Source: Volvox africanus
Lineage: Eukaryota > Chlorophyta > Chlorophyceae > Chlamydomonadales > Volvocaceae
DNA length: 64,000 nucleotides
Direction of reading: 5' to 3'
NCBI GenBank assembly: GCA_030268105.1
Contig: BSDZ01000114.1
Coordinates: 372,001-436,000 of the forward strand
Each line of letters begins with the position of its first letter. Position 1 is the first letter of the stretch. Of the stretch, positions 34,690-46,192 are shown piece after piece. The translations under genes were made by a program, and so were the position numbers. The notes beneath the pieces are model-generated. The model worked only from the letters and a program-made list of their open reading frames with translations, did no database searches and was not told the DNA's origin.

Positions 34690-36620
34690 GTGTTTTTCAT
34701 CACTCTTCTTGTGCGGATGATTGCTCCTGCCATTTCCACTGGTCTGCTGACGGACGTTTTGGGAGGCATGAATAGCTTGTTCTGGGTTCACTCCGAGTCT
34801 GCAGAGCACACGTGTCAGGCTCCTTGGTAGGGTGTCACTGGATCCCAGAGTGACGATTTGTGCATCGGTGTGACAAACTGTCCACCCGGCCTTCGTCAGT
34901 TCCTCCTCAGCTCCTCACATGCTGTTCCGTTTGGGGTTGCAGGTCCCCTGTGTATCCCACTTCGAGGGTGTATCCTACATGCGGTTTCTGGTCTTACGGT
35001 CCCTAGTAATGCCTTTTTAGTTTTCCATAGGGATAGGCTGGGGATAAAGTAACAGTATATCTGGTCTAATGCGGCTGATTTCTTCCTTGGTGAGGTGTGG
35101 TAGCATCCAGCCGGGAAGGCGTGTCCCATGACAGTATTGTAGGGAATCATCATCAGCTTTCCCTCTCATTCATATTAATCATCAGACCGCTTCCGTGTCG
35201 ATCGGCCATTGTGGAGGCAATCTGCAATTCGTCTCGAGGCTTGGTTGTGTCTGTTGATATACAGTCCCTTCGTGGTAGCGTGGATGCTTTCATCCACCTA
35301 GTATGTGTGCTCCTGAGTCGGTCATCATGGGGCCCTCTTTATGGTAGGTGCGACAGATGGGGCAGCTCCCATCCCCACCACGTCCATATAGTTTCCTGAG
35401 CTTGGCATTGTATAGGAGCCTGTATCGTGCTTTGAGGATCTGGAGCTTGAGCCAGTGCCCTATGCCAGTGGCAGGAAGGTGTCCATTACTGTAATTTGGG
35501 TGTAGGTTAGTGGATGCATCCCGCCATTTGTCAGATAATATGGTGTTGTTGGTGCGCCCTGCAAATGTTTGTTTGGGTAGGTGCATGATACTTCCCCTAT
35601 TAAGGTCATTGATGTAGAGGTCCGTTTGTTTTTGTTTCGGCCAGTAGAGCTGATGTGTCAAATGGGGCATTGTCTGCTGTCTCTGTAATATCTGCGGGTT
35701 GTTCACTACGGGCAACTGAGCTTGCTCCCTCATCTGCTTTGTCGTTGCGGTGCAGTCCTGTGTGTGACCTCACTTTTAAGAAATGGACAGTTGTTTTCGG
35801 GCGCGCACATTCGTGCAACAGGTCCACTATGGCACTTAGGAGGGCTTTATGTTTAGAGATGTGCAGTCTGGAGGGCTCGTTGATAGCCCTCTTTATTAGG
35901 TCGAGAGAGAATTGTGATTCGGTGGCTATGGTTCGGATTTTGGAATGGTGCTTGTAGTGCGTGATTGCTCCCCGGATGGCTGACAGCTCTGCTCGTTGGA
36001 TAGGGTTGGTGCATCCGTTACCTTCCGGGTCAATATGAAGGGTCTCATCATTTTGGCCCTTGCATGCTGCGGCTCCAAGTTTGTTGGGGCCGTCACTTGT
36101 GATGGGCTTAATGCAGCGTCCGTCGGTCCATATAATAGTGTTAGGTGGTGTGTGCAGGGGTTTTTTGCCTGTGAAGTTTCCATTAGGTGTTGCTTCAGCG
36201 CTTTTCCTTCATGTAGGGTGATTTCGTTCCTTGTTTTGGAGGTTTTGTCTGTTTTCTGTTTTTGCATCCCGATTCCTTTTCCTCGGTTCTGTGGGCACCG
36301 AGTGGTTGAGGTCAGAAGTGTTCCAGTTTTCTGTTGGGGGTGGGTTGTTTCCGCTGAGCGTACACCAGTTCTGCAGTTTCGTCTGGGTAGTCTTCCCTTT
36401 CTCCGATGGGCACTACTGCAGTATATGGCACAGGACCCGTCTCGTCTGTGGCCGGTACGGCAGTCAAGTAGCTGAGCGATGGTTTGATATTGTCCTCGGT
36501 CAGTGTGAATTCGAACGTTTCAGGGAGTGCACATTCTGTTTAGCTCGCATCGTAGTGGTGCCTCTGCAGCTCAGGCATCTGGTGCTCAATTGGAGGTAGT
36601 AGAAGCGTTCGGAGGCTAGG
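34690..36620 (-). mobile_element. Non-LTR retrotransposon (LINE) 3' fragment, decayed
   Basis: Read on the minus strand this is the C-terminal part of a LINE ORF2-like protein. An RNase H domain begins near 36145 (WTDGR, then QRAELSAIRGAI and TVHFLKVRSHTGLHRNDKAD near 35780). A tail with a CPICRTYH zinc motif and GAHILGG follows near 35300, then GLYINRHNQASRRIADCL, and last EELTKAGWTVCHTDAQIVTL. The expected Cys after GAHILGG is replaced by a TGA at 35290-35292, and a one-base shift follows before GLYINRHNQ; further stops occur downstream. Upstream text to about 36620 is linker with stops, and no reverse-transcriptase core is present, so the copy is 5'-truncated and dead. RNase H-bearing LINEs are known in volvocine genomes. 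Confidence 0.85.
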
Positions 36621-36806
36621 GAGAAATCGCCGGATTTAAGCACTGGATTTGAGCACTGGACTTAGATATGCGTTCCTGCCCTAAAGCGGTTGCCTTCTTT
36701 GGCCCTCGTGCGGCGAGCTGGGTGGCGCCGTTCGGGTACTCAGTACTTCAATCACTGAGAAGGGGTATCTTAACCTTTGGCTGATTCTTCTGTGAGCAAT
36801 AACAGT

Positions 36807-36946
36807 GTGTCTGTGTGTGCGTCAGGATGCGGGTTAGGCAGGTTTATGTGCCATGTGATGATCAATTGAAGGGCAACCTAAAAGACCCAGGAGATAAGTC
36901 CCGAATGTCAGGTTGGGCATGGCGGGCATAAGGACGGGGACGGGGA
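36807..36946. repeat. 140-bp direct repeat, right copy
   Basis: Pairs with 33724-33863. Ends in two to three GGGACG units, then unrelated text (ctggcactgaaccttgctct). Together the copies bracket about 2.9 kb containing the GAGTAA array and the LINE fragment. Confidence 0.95.
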
Positions 36947-37386
36947 CTGGCACTGAACCTTGCTCTTATCGGAACGAATTTGTACTGGCACTAAAACTTG
37001 CTCTTATAGTAACGACTACATCTGTCTTCACGCGAACGATATCTTTCATTACTTTGTTTAAGGATAATATACCGGTTTATACTAAGGTATTTATACAAAT
37101 GTTTTTTATGCGTAATACGATGACTGCTTTAAGAAAGTACACTGACATACGTATTACTGCAGCATTACTCGGATGAGTATGCGATGACAGATATCTTTTT
37201 AATAGGATGTAATAGCGCTATCAAAGTTTAAAATGTATTTACAGCGTGGTTGGCTCTTGCTTGGCTTCATAGCAGTATGACGGGTACAATTAACAGCTTA
37301 TAGATATACACGGACCAATCACCCAAAGACACAAAGTAAAGTTACTTTTTATTTAAGCTTTTTGTTTGCGATAAAGTGCAAAGCCA
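36947..37386. other. AT-leaning upstream region of the methyltransferase gene
   Basis: About 440 bases between the right direct repeat and the methyltransferase start, AT-rich, with an 87-codon plus ORF (36913-37176) partly made of the repeat. Likely holds the promoter; no specific element identified. Confidence 0.4.
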
Positions 37387-39515
37387 ATGCTCTTGGCCCG
37401 CAGAATTGTTTTCGCGACTTTACGCCCAAATAGGTCCCAGTCCCTTGTTATTGACGTTCAGCACAAGCTACTGACCCCTCGAATGACAACTGTAGTAGAT
37501 AGCGTATCATCGCCACCATCAGGTGGCGCAAGCAAAGCTCCGGAGCCTCCGGAGCCAGAAGTGTACAGCGATCGCTGGGAGATGATCTGGGGAGCCGGCT
37601 TGGCGCGCGGAGAGGTGCGTCGCCGGACTGAGTGTCATTCTGCTTTCCCGTCCTTACATGGAAATCGCCCCAACCGTCCGGAATGGCTTGCGATTGGCCA
37701 ACACCATAGCGCTGGGATGCGGCGGCTGCATCGCCCGCCGTTGTGGACTTGCTGCGTTCCGGGAAGATAGACGTGAAGGGCGCCCGAGTGCTGGTGCCGG
37801 GTTGTGGGTGAGTGTGTGGAAATTTGCGTTTACTTAAAGAAAACCCTCCCGCCTGCCAATCGTACTACTAGTTCTCATAATCAAGAAGTACCATATCAGT
37901 CCTCAGCTTCCGCGCAATGCGAATGTAGGCAATACCCTTCGCCCTCGTACGGCCCCCATGGTCTGGATCTTAGCCGCCACAGCCGAAGTGGACAAGCGCG
38001 TTGTGGGTCCCTTTCCGACAGGAAGGTGGTGTTCATGCGACCTGACGTGACACCTACATGAAACACACTCTTGCACGCATGGGATCACATGCATGGGACT
38101 ATCGTCTGCGCTGCAGACGGGGCTACGATCTACCCGTGTTCGTCTCTTCGGGTGCGAGGGAGGTGGTCGGACTGGAGCTGGCACCCACTGCGGTGGGGGA
38201 AGCTCGCGCCTACCTGCAGGAGATGAACGCGGCAGAGGGCGCACCGCCAGGTGACATGCGTGTGGAGGAGGGCGACTTCTTCCTGTGGACCGATCCTCGG
38301 GGCGGTGACGGCAGCTGGGATGTTGGCTTTGACTACACGTAAGCATACGTTTGGATCTGACGCCGTGGCTAGGACACCTGTTGTTTACGGTTCCTGGGTA
38401 TTGGAGACGGGCTCCGGTTTCCGCGGACCGGAACACAGCGTCTCGACACAAGCAAGGAACGGGGGAGGGTAGCGAGGTGAATAGGAAGGGATATAGTCCG
38501 AGCTCCTGCGGCTGGCACCGTCAGCTTCGCCATTACCCCCCTAATTCGCGTGAACTGAATTTACATGAATATATATTCATCCTGGTCGTTATGTCGCCAT
38601 CCATTGTGTGGCGCTTTGTTATCATCTACGTGATTGGACTGTGTAGGTTCGGTTGCGCGATGCACCCCAGCGCAAGGCAGCAGTGGGGTCACCACTGGGG
38701 TCGCCACGTGCGGTCGGGCGGGGTGCTGGTGACGCTGGTGTTCCCTGTCAACTCGGAGGCCGATCCAAATGTGGGACCGCCCTTTCCAGTATCGCCTGAG
38801 CTGTACTCCGAGATCCTGGTCCCTCAAGGTGGGGTTTCCCCTCAGAGGGGCTGCGGGGGTTGGGGCTAAGGAACGGGGGGAAAGAGCGGCCCAGGTACCA
38901 AGGAGGGAAGGGAAAAACAGGGTTTGGAACAAACAAGATAGTCCCGCGGGAGGAGGCTGAAGGGAGGCGAACGTGGTGGAGCGCACAGAGGGTTGGTAGG
39001 TACGCAGCAGGTCCGGTCTCCGTTGTTAGGAGGAGCGCTTCGATTATAAAGCTTTCTCGAAAGTGTTTTGCATGTGTTGTGTTGAATTCCGGGCGAAGAG
39101 CGAGGAGGCTTCGGAGCGCGTGTGTATTCGTATGTACGCATGGGTGATACGTCTGTATGCGTGTGCCTCGGCAGGCACGTGAATGCGGAGGGACACGTAT
39201 GGCGGCGGCAGACGGGGGGGAATGCCGGGGGGGATTTTGCCGCGATGACGGAGACATATTTCGACGAATAGGACTGCGCCAAGCTGGATGCATGCTACGA
39301 GCTTTTGCTCTTGCTATTATTTATTACAACGCATATTTGCCGCAACGTGTTTAGTCCCGCGACCCGTAAGGCTCCTCGTAATAGTTTGCCGCTTCGCTTT
39401 ACTATCCCTCCCTCCCGCAGGCTTTGAGGTGACCTACAACGAGCCGGTTCCCCGGGAGCTGAGTCACCCCTCTCGGGCTGGCCGTGAGGTGATGATGGTG
39501 TGGCGGAAACAGTGA
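37387..39515 (+). CDS. TPMT-family SAM-dependent thiol/halide methyltransferase
   Basis: Five exons join exactly in phase: 37387-37614, 37710-37807, 38117-38338, 38647-38828, 39421-39515; 274 residues. The TPMT-family opening YSDRWEMIWGAGLARGE (about 60-76) is followed by RWD and SPAVVDLL. SAM motif I is VLVPGCGRGYD (about 103-113); the acidic end of strand 2 is EVVGLELAP (about 123-131); motif VEEGDFFLW and the post-motif DYTFGCAMHPSARQQW follow, then SGGVLVTLVFPV. This family methylates thiols, thiocyanate, bisulfide or halides using S-adenosylmethionine; the sequence does not tell which substrate. The first 33 residues are Arg/Leu-rich without acids and may be an organelle-targeting peptide; an internal ATG (MTTVVDS, residue 33) could start a cytosolic form. 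A TGTAA lies 378 bases past the stop. Confidence 0.9.
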
Positions 39516-39892
39516 CCTGACCTGACCTGGCAGGCACCGGGACATGCGGGCGCAAAAACATCAAAACATTGTATACTGCCGCCACCTTGCACTAGGTCGG
39601 GGGCTTCAGGTCGGTCGTGATGGTAAGAGGTGCACGATTATGGATCATGTGCAGATTGGAAGAACCCAATTGGGCGATGGTTCGGACCTGCGATGGCACA
39701 CATGTACATGGTGTGTGTGTGTGTGTACATTTTGTGTCTCGATGTGATGTGTGCTGCTAGCCTACATCATCATGACGGAGGGGCCCAGATCCGTGGGCCA
39801 AATGAACCGTGACAGCGCCGAAAGGCTACAGGACGGGCCATGCCAATGTGAAAGGTTACTTCAGCAAATACGCACCTTGGCGGGTGAATCAT

Positions 39893-39897
39893 TGTAA
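39893..39897 (+). terminator. Candidate polyadenylation signal of the methyltransferase gene
   Basis: TGTAA on the plus strand 378 bases after the stop at 39515. A second TGTAA occurs near 40076. Confidence 0.5.
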
Positions 39898-41317
39898 ATC
39901 ATTGTGAATCAGGTGGTGAGGGACGAGGGTCGCGCCCCAAACGTTCCGAACCGACGGAATGAGAGGTGGGTAGCTCGTTCAGGTGTTAGGTTCACTGGGT
40001 TCTGCAGTTAGGTTCTGACCCCATGGAAAGGGTGACGATGAGGGTTAGCGTTATGTAATAATGTTGCTTTCCGTTTGTAATCATTTCATTATTCGTGGTC
40101 AACTCGTCGGTGACGTCGCCAGGTGGAATGACCCCAACCTGCCTCCGTTCCAAACATTTCCGTCTGTCGTTGCATGCTGATTACGAAGTAGGCAGGTGAG
40201 GCGCAGATTTTGCGGCCTGTGCCGCTGGTGTAACCGTAGCGCAGATGCAAGCTGGTTAGCCGGGACTGCACCTGGCGTCAAGGCTACCTTGGTATGATTC
40301 AAGGCCACGAACCAGTGTCCAATCCAATGGCGCAGGTGGCGGGCACGTGTGCAGGTGCGGGACAGGTACACAGGTGCACAGGCAGGTACGGTGTTCTGTA
40401 GGTAATGCGTCACTTGGTTGTTCGGTGGAAGTCCCGTTGTGCAGCACCCTAAATGGTGCTTCTTTGGGCCGCACGGAGTGTCTTGTCAGCGTTCCAGCTG
40501 TTGGCCATCAGGATCAAAGCGCCACATGGGTACCACGGGGTGGCTTGCCCCTCCCCCTTCTGGAGGAAGAGAATAACATATTTCACACGACCACCAAGAG
40601 ACATGGGACAGGATGTAGCGTTCATTTGATTGCCAATAAGTTGGCGACGGACAAAACATCACATGTTCGGGGCAGGGGCTATCATAAGCACCAATATCAC
40701 CAATGCCAAAGCGTTGAAACCTTCTACACGGATGGGATGTCTGCGACGGCGGGTGAACGGGCCCCCTATAGCCCATGGCATGCTGTGTATGCCGGCAATC
40801 AGCTTCACCCCACAGCATCGCGCGCTACCCGTTTCATCGCTTCAGCCAGCAGGGCCGGGGGATCGCCCTCAGTCACCTCCATAGCGTGCTGCATCGCTCA
40901 ACTTAACAACACAACGCGTCCAAGCAGCAGGTTTCAGACAGCACGGTCAAACCAGTTCCGCGCCCAAAGCCATGCTTGTCCCTCTTCTTCTATGGCCTTG
41001 TCACATGCTTGACTTCCATGTTAGTTCAGTTGTCATGCCTGATGTCCATTTGGCCGTGTTTTCGTTGAAATGTTGGACGCGAGGATATTTGCCAATCGGG
41101 TGCATTTTTCACACACGGCTCCTCACCGCCCCACTCCTCTCTCGCGTGCACCGCCAACTTCGTGCAAAAGCCTCTGTGTTGTCATTACGTCCAGCAGTCG
41201 CTCCAGGCCCTCCAGATACGCCTCGTATGTACCCGTCCGCGTTTGCCGCTTTCGTGTCCGCTGTCGCCATTGCTGCTGCTGCTGTATTTTCATCAGCAGC
41301 TGGAATTCAAGTGCACA
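39898..41317. other. Convergent intergenic region, no supported gene
   Basis: Lies between the 3' ends of the methyltransferase (plus) and BUB3 (minus). ORFs at 40347-41012 (plus) and 40099-40413 and 40486-40818 (minus) lack domains and phase-consistent splicing. No minus-strand TGTAA for BUB3 was spotted. Confidence 0.45.
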
Positions 41318-44300
41318 TTATGCAGCCGCCGGCTTGCGAGCCTTGGGCCGTACCTCCACATCCTGCACAGCCCGAATGTAGATGGCATCAGGGGGGTGAT
41401 CGCGCTCGCCCTGCTCATAAGCGTACGATGACGCCACCGCAAGCATCTCTCCAGTTCGTGAAAAGGACATCGAAGCAACGGAGGTGGGGTACCGGGCGGT
41501 TTGGAATAGGCGTTTCTTGTTCTCGCCGTCCCAGATGCAGATGACGCCATCGCCGCCGCCGGTGGCGAAGGTGCCGTACCCTGCGCCATACCCCACACGG
41601 GGTGTTCATGGCAGCCGTCGAAAGGGCAGGGGTGCGGTGGTAAACAAGAGGGCTAAGACGGACGGTAACACCGATTTTTATTTGGGATTATTTGCTGTGC
41701 ACTTCCAACGGAATGAAACTGCGTCCGACCGACCGCCAAAAAAGGTCGCCATGAAATACGATAATGGGGAGCAGCAAACCTCAGTAAGGACACGCCTTAC
41801 CATGGACTCATTTTATTTCCTACTGTGTTTTGACGTGTCCTCCTTCGCGACGCTATATATCAGGCAGGCCCACAGCCCAAAATCAACCTTCCTCTTTTCC
41901 TCGTCATCCCCGTTCCCCTTTTTTCCTACTCTGCCCCTTGCGCACACGGTCGCACCCACCTGAATGAAATGTGATGGAGTGGACCGGATACACAGTATCC
42001 TTGCCACCCTCATTCCGCCGGTGGCATTTGAACGCGTACTTGTTAGCCTGAGTCAAGTGGTGGTTGGGCAGGGGGTCAGGCAATGACGAAAATTCACAGA
42101 GGGGACCATCATCGTCCGCGATTTGCAGGGTGCGAGCTATCCCGTATATCGGGACATACGGGGCGTCGGTCAGCTATGCCCAACGCCCCGTACGTCTACA
42201 TGTAATGTAGTCGGGGACACGGGAAGAATGTGATAACCACACGTGTGTGGGATAGCATGCAAAGAAAATTTGATAGCTGCTCGATACCCTCATGCAGCTG
42301 ACCCCACCCAGGCCAGGCCGCCTGTCCGTCGTTGCCACCAACAGCTTCCAGCTTAAGTGCTAGAGGGGCTAGAAGTGGTCAGCTGCACCTGTATAGATAC
42401 TTCAGACAGGAAACAGGAATAAGAATGCCCCAAGTCTGCCCACCCACCCAATCGATTCACCTGAGCATCAGTTGCATCAAAAAACTCCATTGCTACCCGC
42501 CCTTCCACCGAGCCCAGTGCGTAGCCCCTCCCATCAGTGTACACCGACAATGAACGAGTCTGGAACTTGAGCGAAGACTCCCGGTGTTGCTCCAGCGCCT
42601 CAGGACTAGGTCCGCCAGACAGCCTGCAGGAGACGACCGGGTGGAGGATGGGGAGACGACCGGGTGCCGGGTAGCACTTGGGTGTTGGGGGCTCGGCGAG
42701 TTTGCAGCAATGCTGTAAGGATTAGAACCTGAGATCTCCCTCCCCGATGATTCCTTCGAGAGGAGGTTAGCGTGGAACGACGTGCGAACAGAGAGCCTCA
42801 CCCCGTCCGACCGGAAAGCGCCTCCTGGCCGGTGGTAATACACATCTGCCAGAAGACACTTTCACCCCCTAAGAAAACCCCACCAGATCTCCGTCATCTC
42901 CCAACATGTAACTGGAGCTATCACGGAGCTATCACTGGAGCTATCACGGAGGGCAGCAGTGACTCCAAGAAGCGATAGAGTTATTGGGCACAAGCAACAC
43001 TGCCTGCGGATGGATCGTGCGGGATAGATCGTCCAACGTTGTGGCATCGGAGTTCACACTGTGAGACCCATATTGGACAATGTGCGAAGCCCTGCGATTA
43101 GACAGTGTCCGACCTGCCAAGACGCCGAACCGTTTCTCCTGCTCAACCTCTCAAGTAAACAAGTCACAAGAACGGCGATATGGCACGGTGCGACAAAAGA
43201 ATTTATAGTTGGCAAACGCCAAGTCCAGTCTCCTTCGTAATGTAATGGCGTTGCCTAAGCATGTCAACGACCTAAGCACAGTTCCCAAGATGCTCAATAG
43301 TCAGATAGAGCCTGTACCATTTGCACACGCACATAGGCCACATCCCCTTGCCCCAACCACAATGCCGTGAGCTCCGGCTACTCGGTCAGGACATTTGCCA
43401 GAAAGGTTGAGCATCAATGATGCAATCGTTGCAAACGCACGTACGTCTGGACGCGCTATATACAAATGCCACGCACTTGCCAATCGATGTTATGGAGAAA
43501 GGGAGAGAGATCATGCAAGCGAGCGATCCCGGATGCGGAGGGGGACGCCCCTCCCTGGCACAGCCGCGCGATTTCCCATCCTGATCTTGAGGCTATGCTG
43601 ACCGGCTATGCGACTATCCTGCCTCTCCTTCCCGCAACTTATCAACACCCCGAATTTCCACCTGCGGATGTCGTATATGAGCACGTGTCTCCCCGAGGTC
43701 GCCACCACCAGCCGTTCCTTGCCAGCCGAGGCGGCGTACACCTTGCCCGGCACCGCCACCGAAGACACGCAGTTCTGGCCGGGGGCCATCCGGGGATCCC
43801 AAATCCGCAGCCCCTGGTCCCAACTGCCGCTCAACAGCACCCCTGCCGGGAGCGAACGGGAGTTGAGAAGGGGAGGAATCATCGGAACTGGGGGCAGCAA
43901 AGCAAAGCATCTTCAGCTGAGTCCGGAACCAGAGGAACAGAGAATACAAATACATCAGAACGCCACCGCATGCGATCAACGGTGCGAGCTGGTAAGATGA
44001 ACCCCATGGCGTTGTCTGTTTTTGGGGTCAGGGTTTGACGGCCAGCGCGGGCGTGGGATCCCAGTGGGGGCGTAGAGCGCTGCGCCTTATGCGCCGTCTA
44101 GGTGTGCATGTACCCACAGCTTCATGCCGTTAATTACTTTACATCATCTTTTGGGTCTCAGTGAGACTAATTCTTATCGATTGCTGCACATTCGCGTGTT
44201 CCTCGCAACACCTGCGACATCGGGAAGCAGCCACTGGTGCATGTGACAGCCACTGATGCGAGTAATTTGTTGAAGCCTCGGGATTGCACATCGTAGGTCC

Positions 44301-45530
44301 CTTGTTCCCAGCGACCCTCCTCTACTCGGAAAGCACAAGCGTTCTGCTCTTCCACACAAACATGTACAGCATTGTCTATGCCTCTTCTAAATGACATGTG
44401 CCTTGCAACAGTGTGGCTACCCAGCCAGCCAGCTTCACTCAACTAACACCCACCCACTAACGCCCGCCACTGACCCATCAACACCTGTTCATCACCATCC
44501 ATACCCTAGAAAACACCGACCCGCATTAAACTGCAACCCCTAAGCCCCGTCGCTCCTTGTCAGCCACATCCCCAGTCCCTCCCCGCCTGGCCGCCTCCAC
44601 ACAAACTGGGGGGGGGGGGTGACGGCCCCAATAAACTACCACCCAGCCAACTATGCCGGTGAATGTGCGATATCTGACATGGCGCCTCACCCTGCGCCGG
44701 CAGGAAGATAATCGACTGCACACCCTTTCCATGAGTCTCGAGGATCGTTCCCCTGGCGGTCTGGACGTCATACCTGCGATATCCCAGGGTGAATGACGGA
44801 GTCGGGCAGCGTGGTTGGAAGAGAGACGATCATGCATAGCCGCACCAAGCTGTCTCTGCAACTGCTGCGTGTATCACTGCAGCCCAAGTCAACACATCAG
44901 CGTGCGGATAGCTGGGGCAAATGTCCTCAGAGACGGCAGTGCTAGGGCATTAACCATTTGCCTCGTCTCAACAACGCCCTGACGGAAGTTCCCTCTTACA
45001 GCAAGGCAATAATCTCACCGTCATGCTGACACCCTTACTGAAGGCAATGTATATCTGCTTACCGTTTCACTTGTCCATCCAGCCCAGCAGCATAAACGGT
45101 ATTGTCATTTTCAAAGCAGCAGTCCAACACAGGTGCTTGATGCGGGTATGATGCCCGAGGGAGCCGCGTGACAGCATCATATAAGTGTAAGCTCTGCAAT
45201 GAGCCACCCGTTCGCGGTGGTTTGCGGTAGTTTGGGGGTGGTATCAGAGGGGTTCGACATTATAGGGCAGGGCGGAAGCAGGTGAGCTCCTGGGGCGCTT
45301 GGACATAACGGTCCCTTAGGCGCAATGTGGATGTGCAACTATATCGGCGGGGGTAAAGCTCCACACCGGCAAACTAGGGACACAGGGGATATAACCCCCA
45401 AATTTTATTTCACCTTGTCCCATGAAGATGCGAGCAAGAGGTCACTCGTTTGGCTGAATATCACACGCGAAATGCCGTCAGCGGGTGGGGCGTCCACGAG
45501 CTCCCCAAGGTACGCCGCTGAAGCAGCCAT
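41318..45530 (-). CDS. BUB3: Mitotic checkpoint protein BUB3
   Basis: Seven exons join exactly in phase: 45530-45414, 45193-45063, 44773-44691, 43842-43662, 42605-42461, 42047-41960, 41580-41318; 335 residues, the usual BUB3 length. It is a WD40 propeller: blades include [73 protein letters not shown] and [20 protein letters not shown]. The C-terminal [11 protein letters not shown] and the following ASSYAYE and HPPDAIYIR are hallmarks that separate BUB3 from most other WD proteins (RAE1 is the closest relative). BUB3 binds GLEBS motifs of BUB1/BUBR1-type proteins and phospho-MELT sites at kinetochores to delay anaphase. The ATG at 45530 opens with [19 protein letters not shown]. It shares its upstream region with the divergent Sfi1-like gene. 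Confidence 0.93.
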
Positions 45531-46192
45531 GAAGCCACTGGCCTAAGAGCGGCCGCGCCAGCGGCGATAAGTCAGAGATAGCCGCCTTCCTCCCGCCAAA
45601 GATGCTCTACGCTGTGCCGAACTCAGAAGTTAATAGGTACTTGAAGCTAAACTATTTCAAAACGATTTATGAAAATATTATGCATTTGCAGCAGGGAACA
45701 GGTTCCAAGGCCAAAATAAATGATCAGCTAGCAGGGACAGGGCTCTGTTAAACCACAACTTTCAAATCTCCTAAACACGGATATATCACAGCGTATACAG
45801 GCGTTGTCAGATTACGAATTGGCGTCTAACTCTCTTGAAGGACCGAAGCAAGAAACCCAGCAGACGGCAGTACGGCATGTGAAATTCGGGACAGCTAAAT
45901 TGCATACGGAATCGCGATGCGTTCCAACATAGCAGTACAGTTAGATATTGTCTAAACGTCGTAAGCATTTTGGATACATTTTTGGCGCCGAGGAAGCGGG
46001 AAACTGTGTAGACTTCTGCCACTTGTTTGAGCAACGCCCCAGTTTACAAAAACAGGTTGTGCAATGTTTACGTTCGTTACGATGATATATTTACATTAGC
46101 AATTAGTATGCCGTGAAGGGACCGCTATCGCCAACTGCAAATCTACCCGAAAGGAAACCCCTAACTTTGATAGCAACTGGCTGTCCTAGAAT
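45531..46192. promoter_or_regulatory. Bidirectional promoter region BUB3 / Sfi1-like
   Basis: 662 bases separate the two divergent start codons. It must carry both promoters and 5'UTRs. It is AT-richer than flanking exons, with several short A/T runs; no clear TATA box or known cell-cycle element was identified by eye. A 75-codon minus ORF at 45807-46034 has no support as a gene. Confidence 0.6.

Noticed and set aside
33724..36946. An LTR retrotransposon with 140-bp LTRs
   Set aside because: The internal coding remnant is LINE type (RNase H followed by the LINE zinc tail), without gag, integrase or protease remnants.
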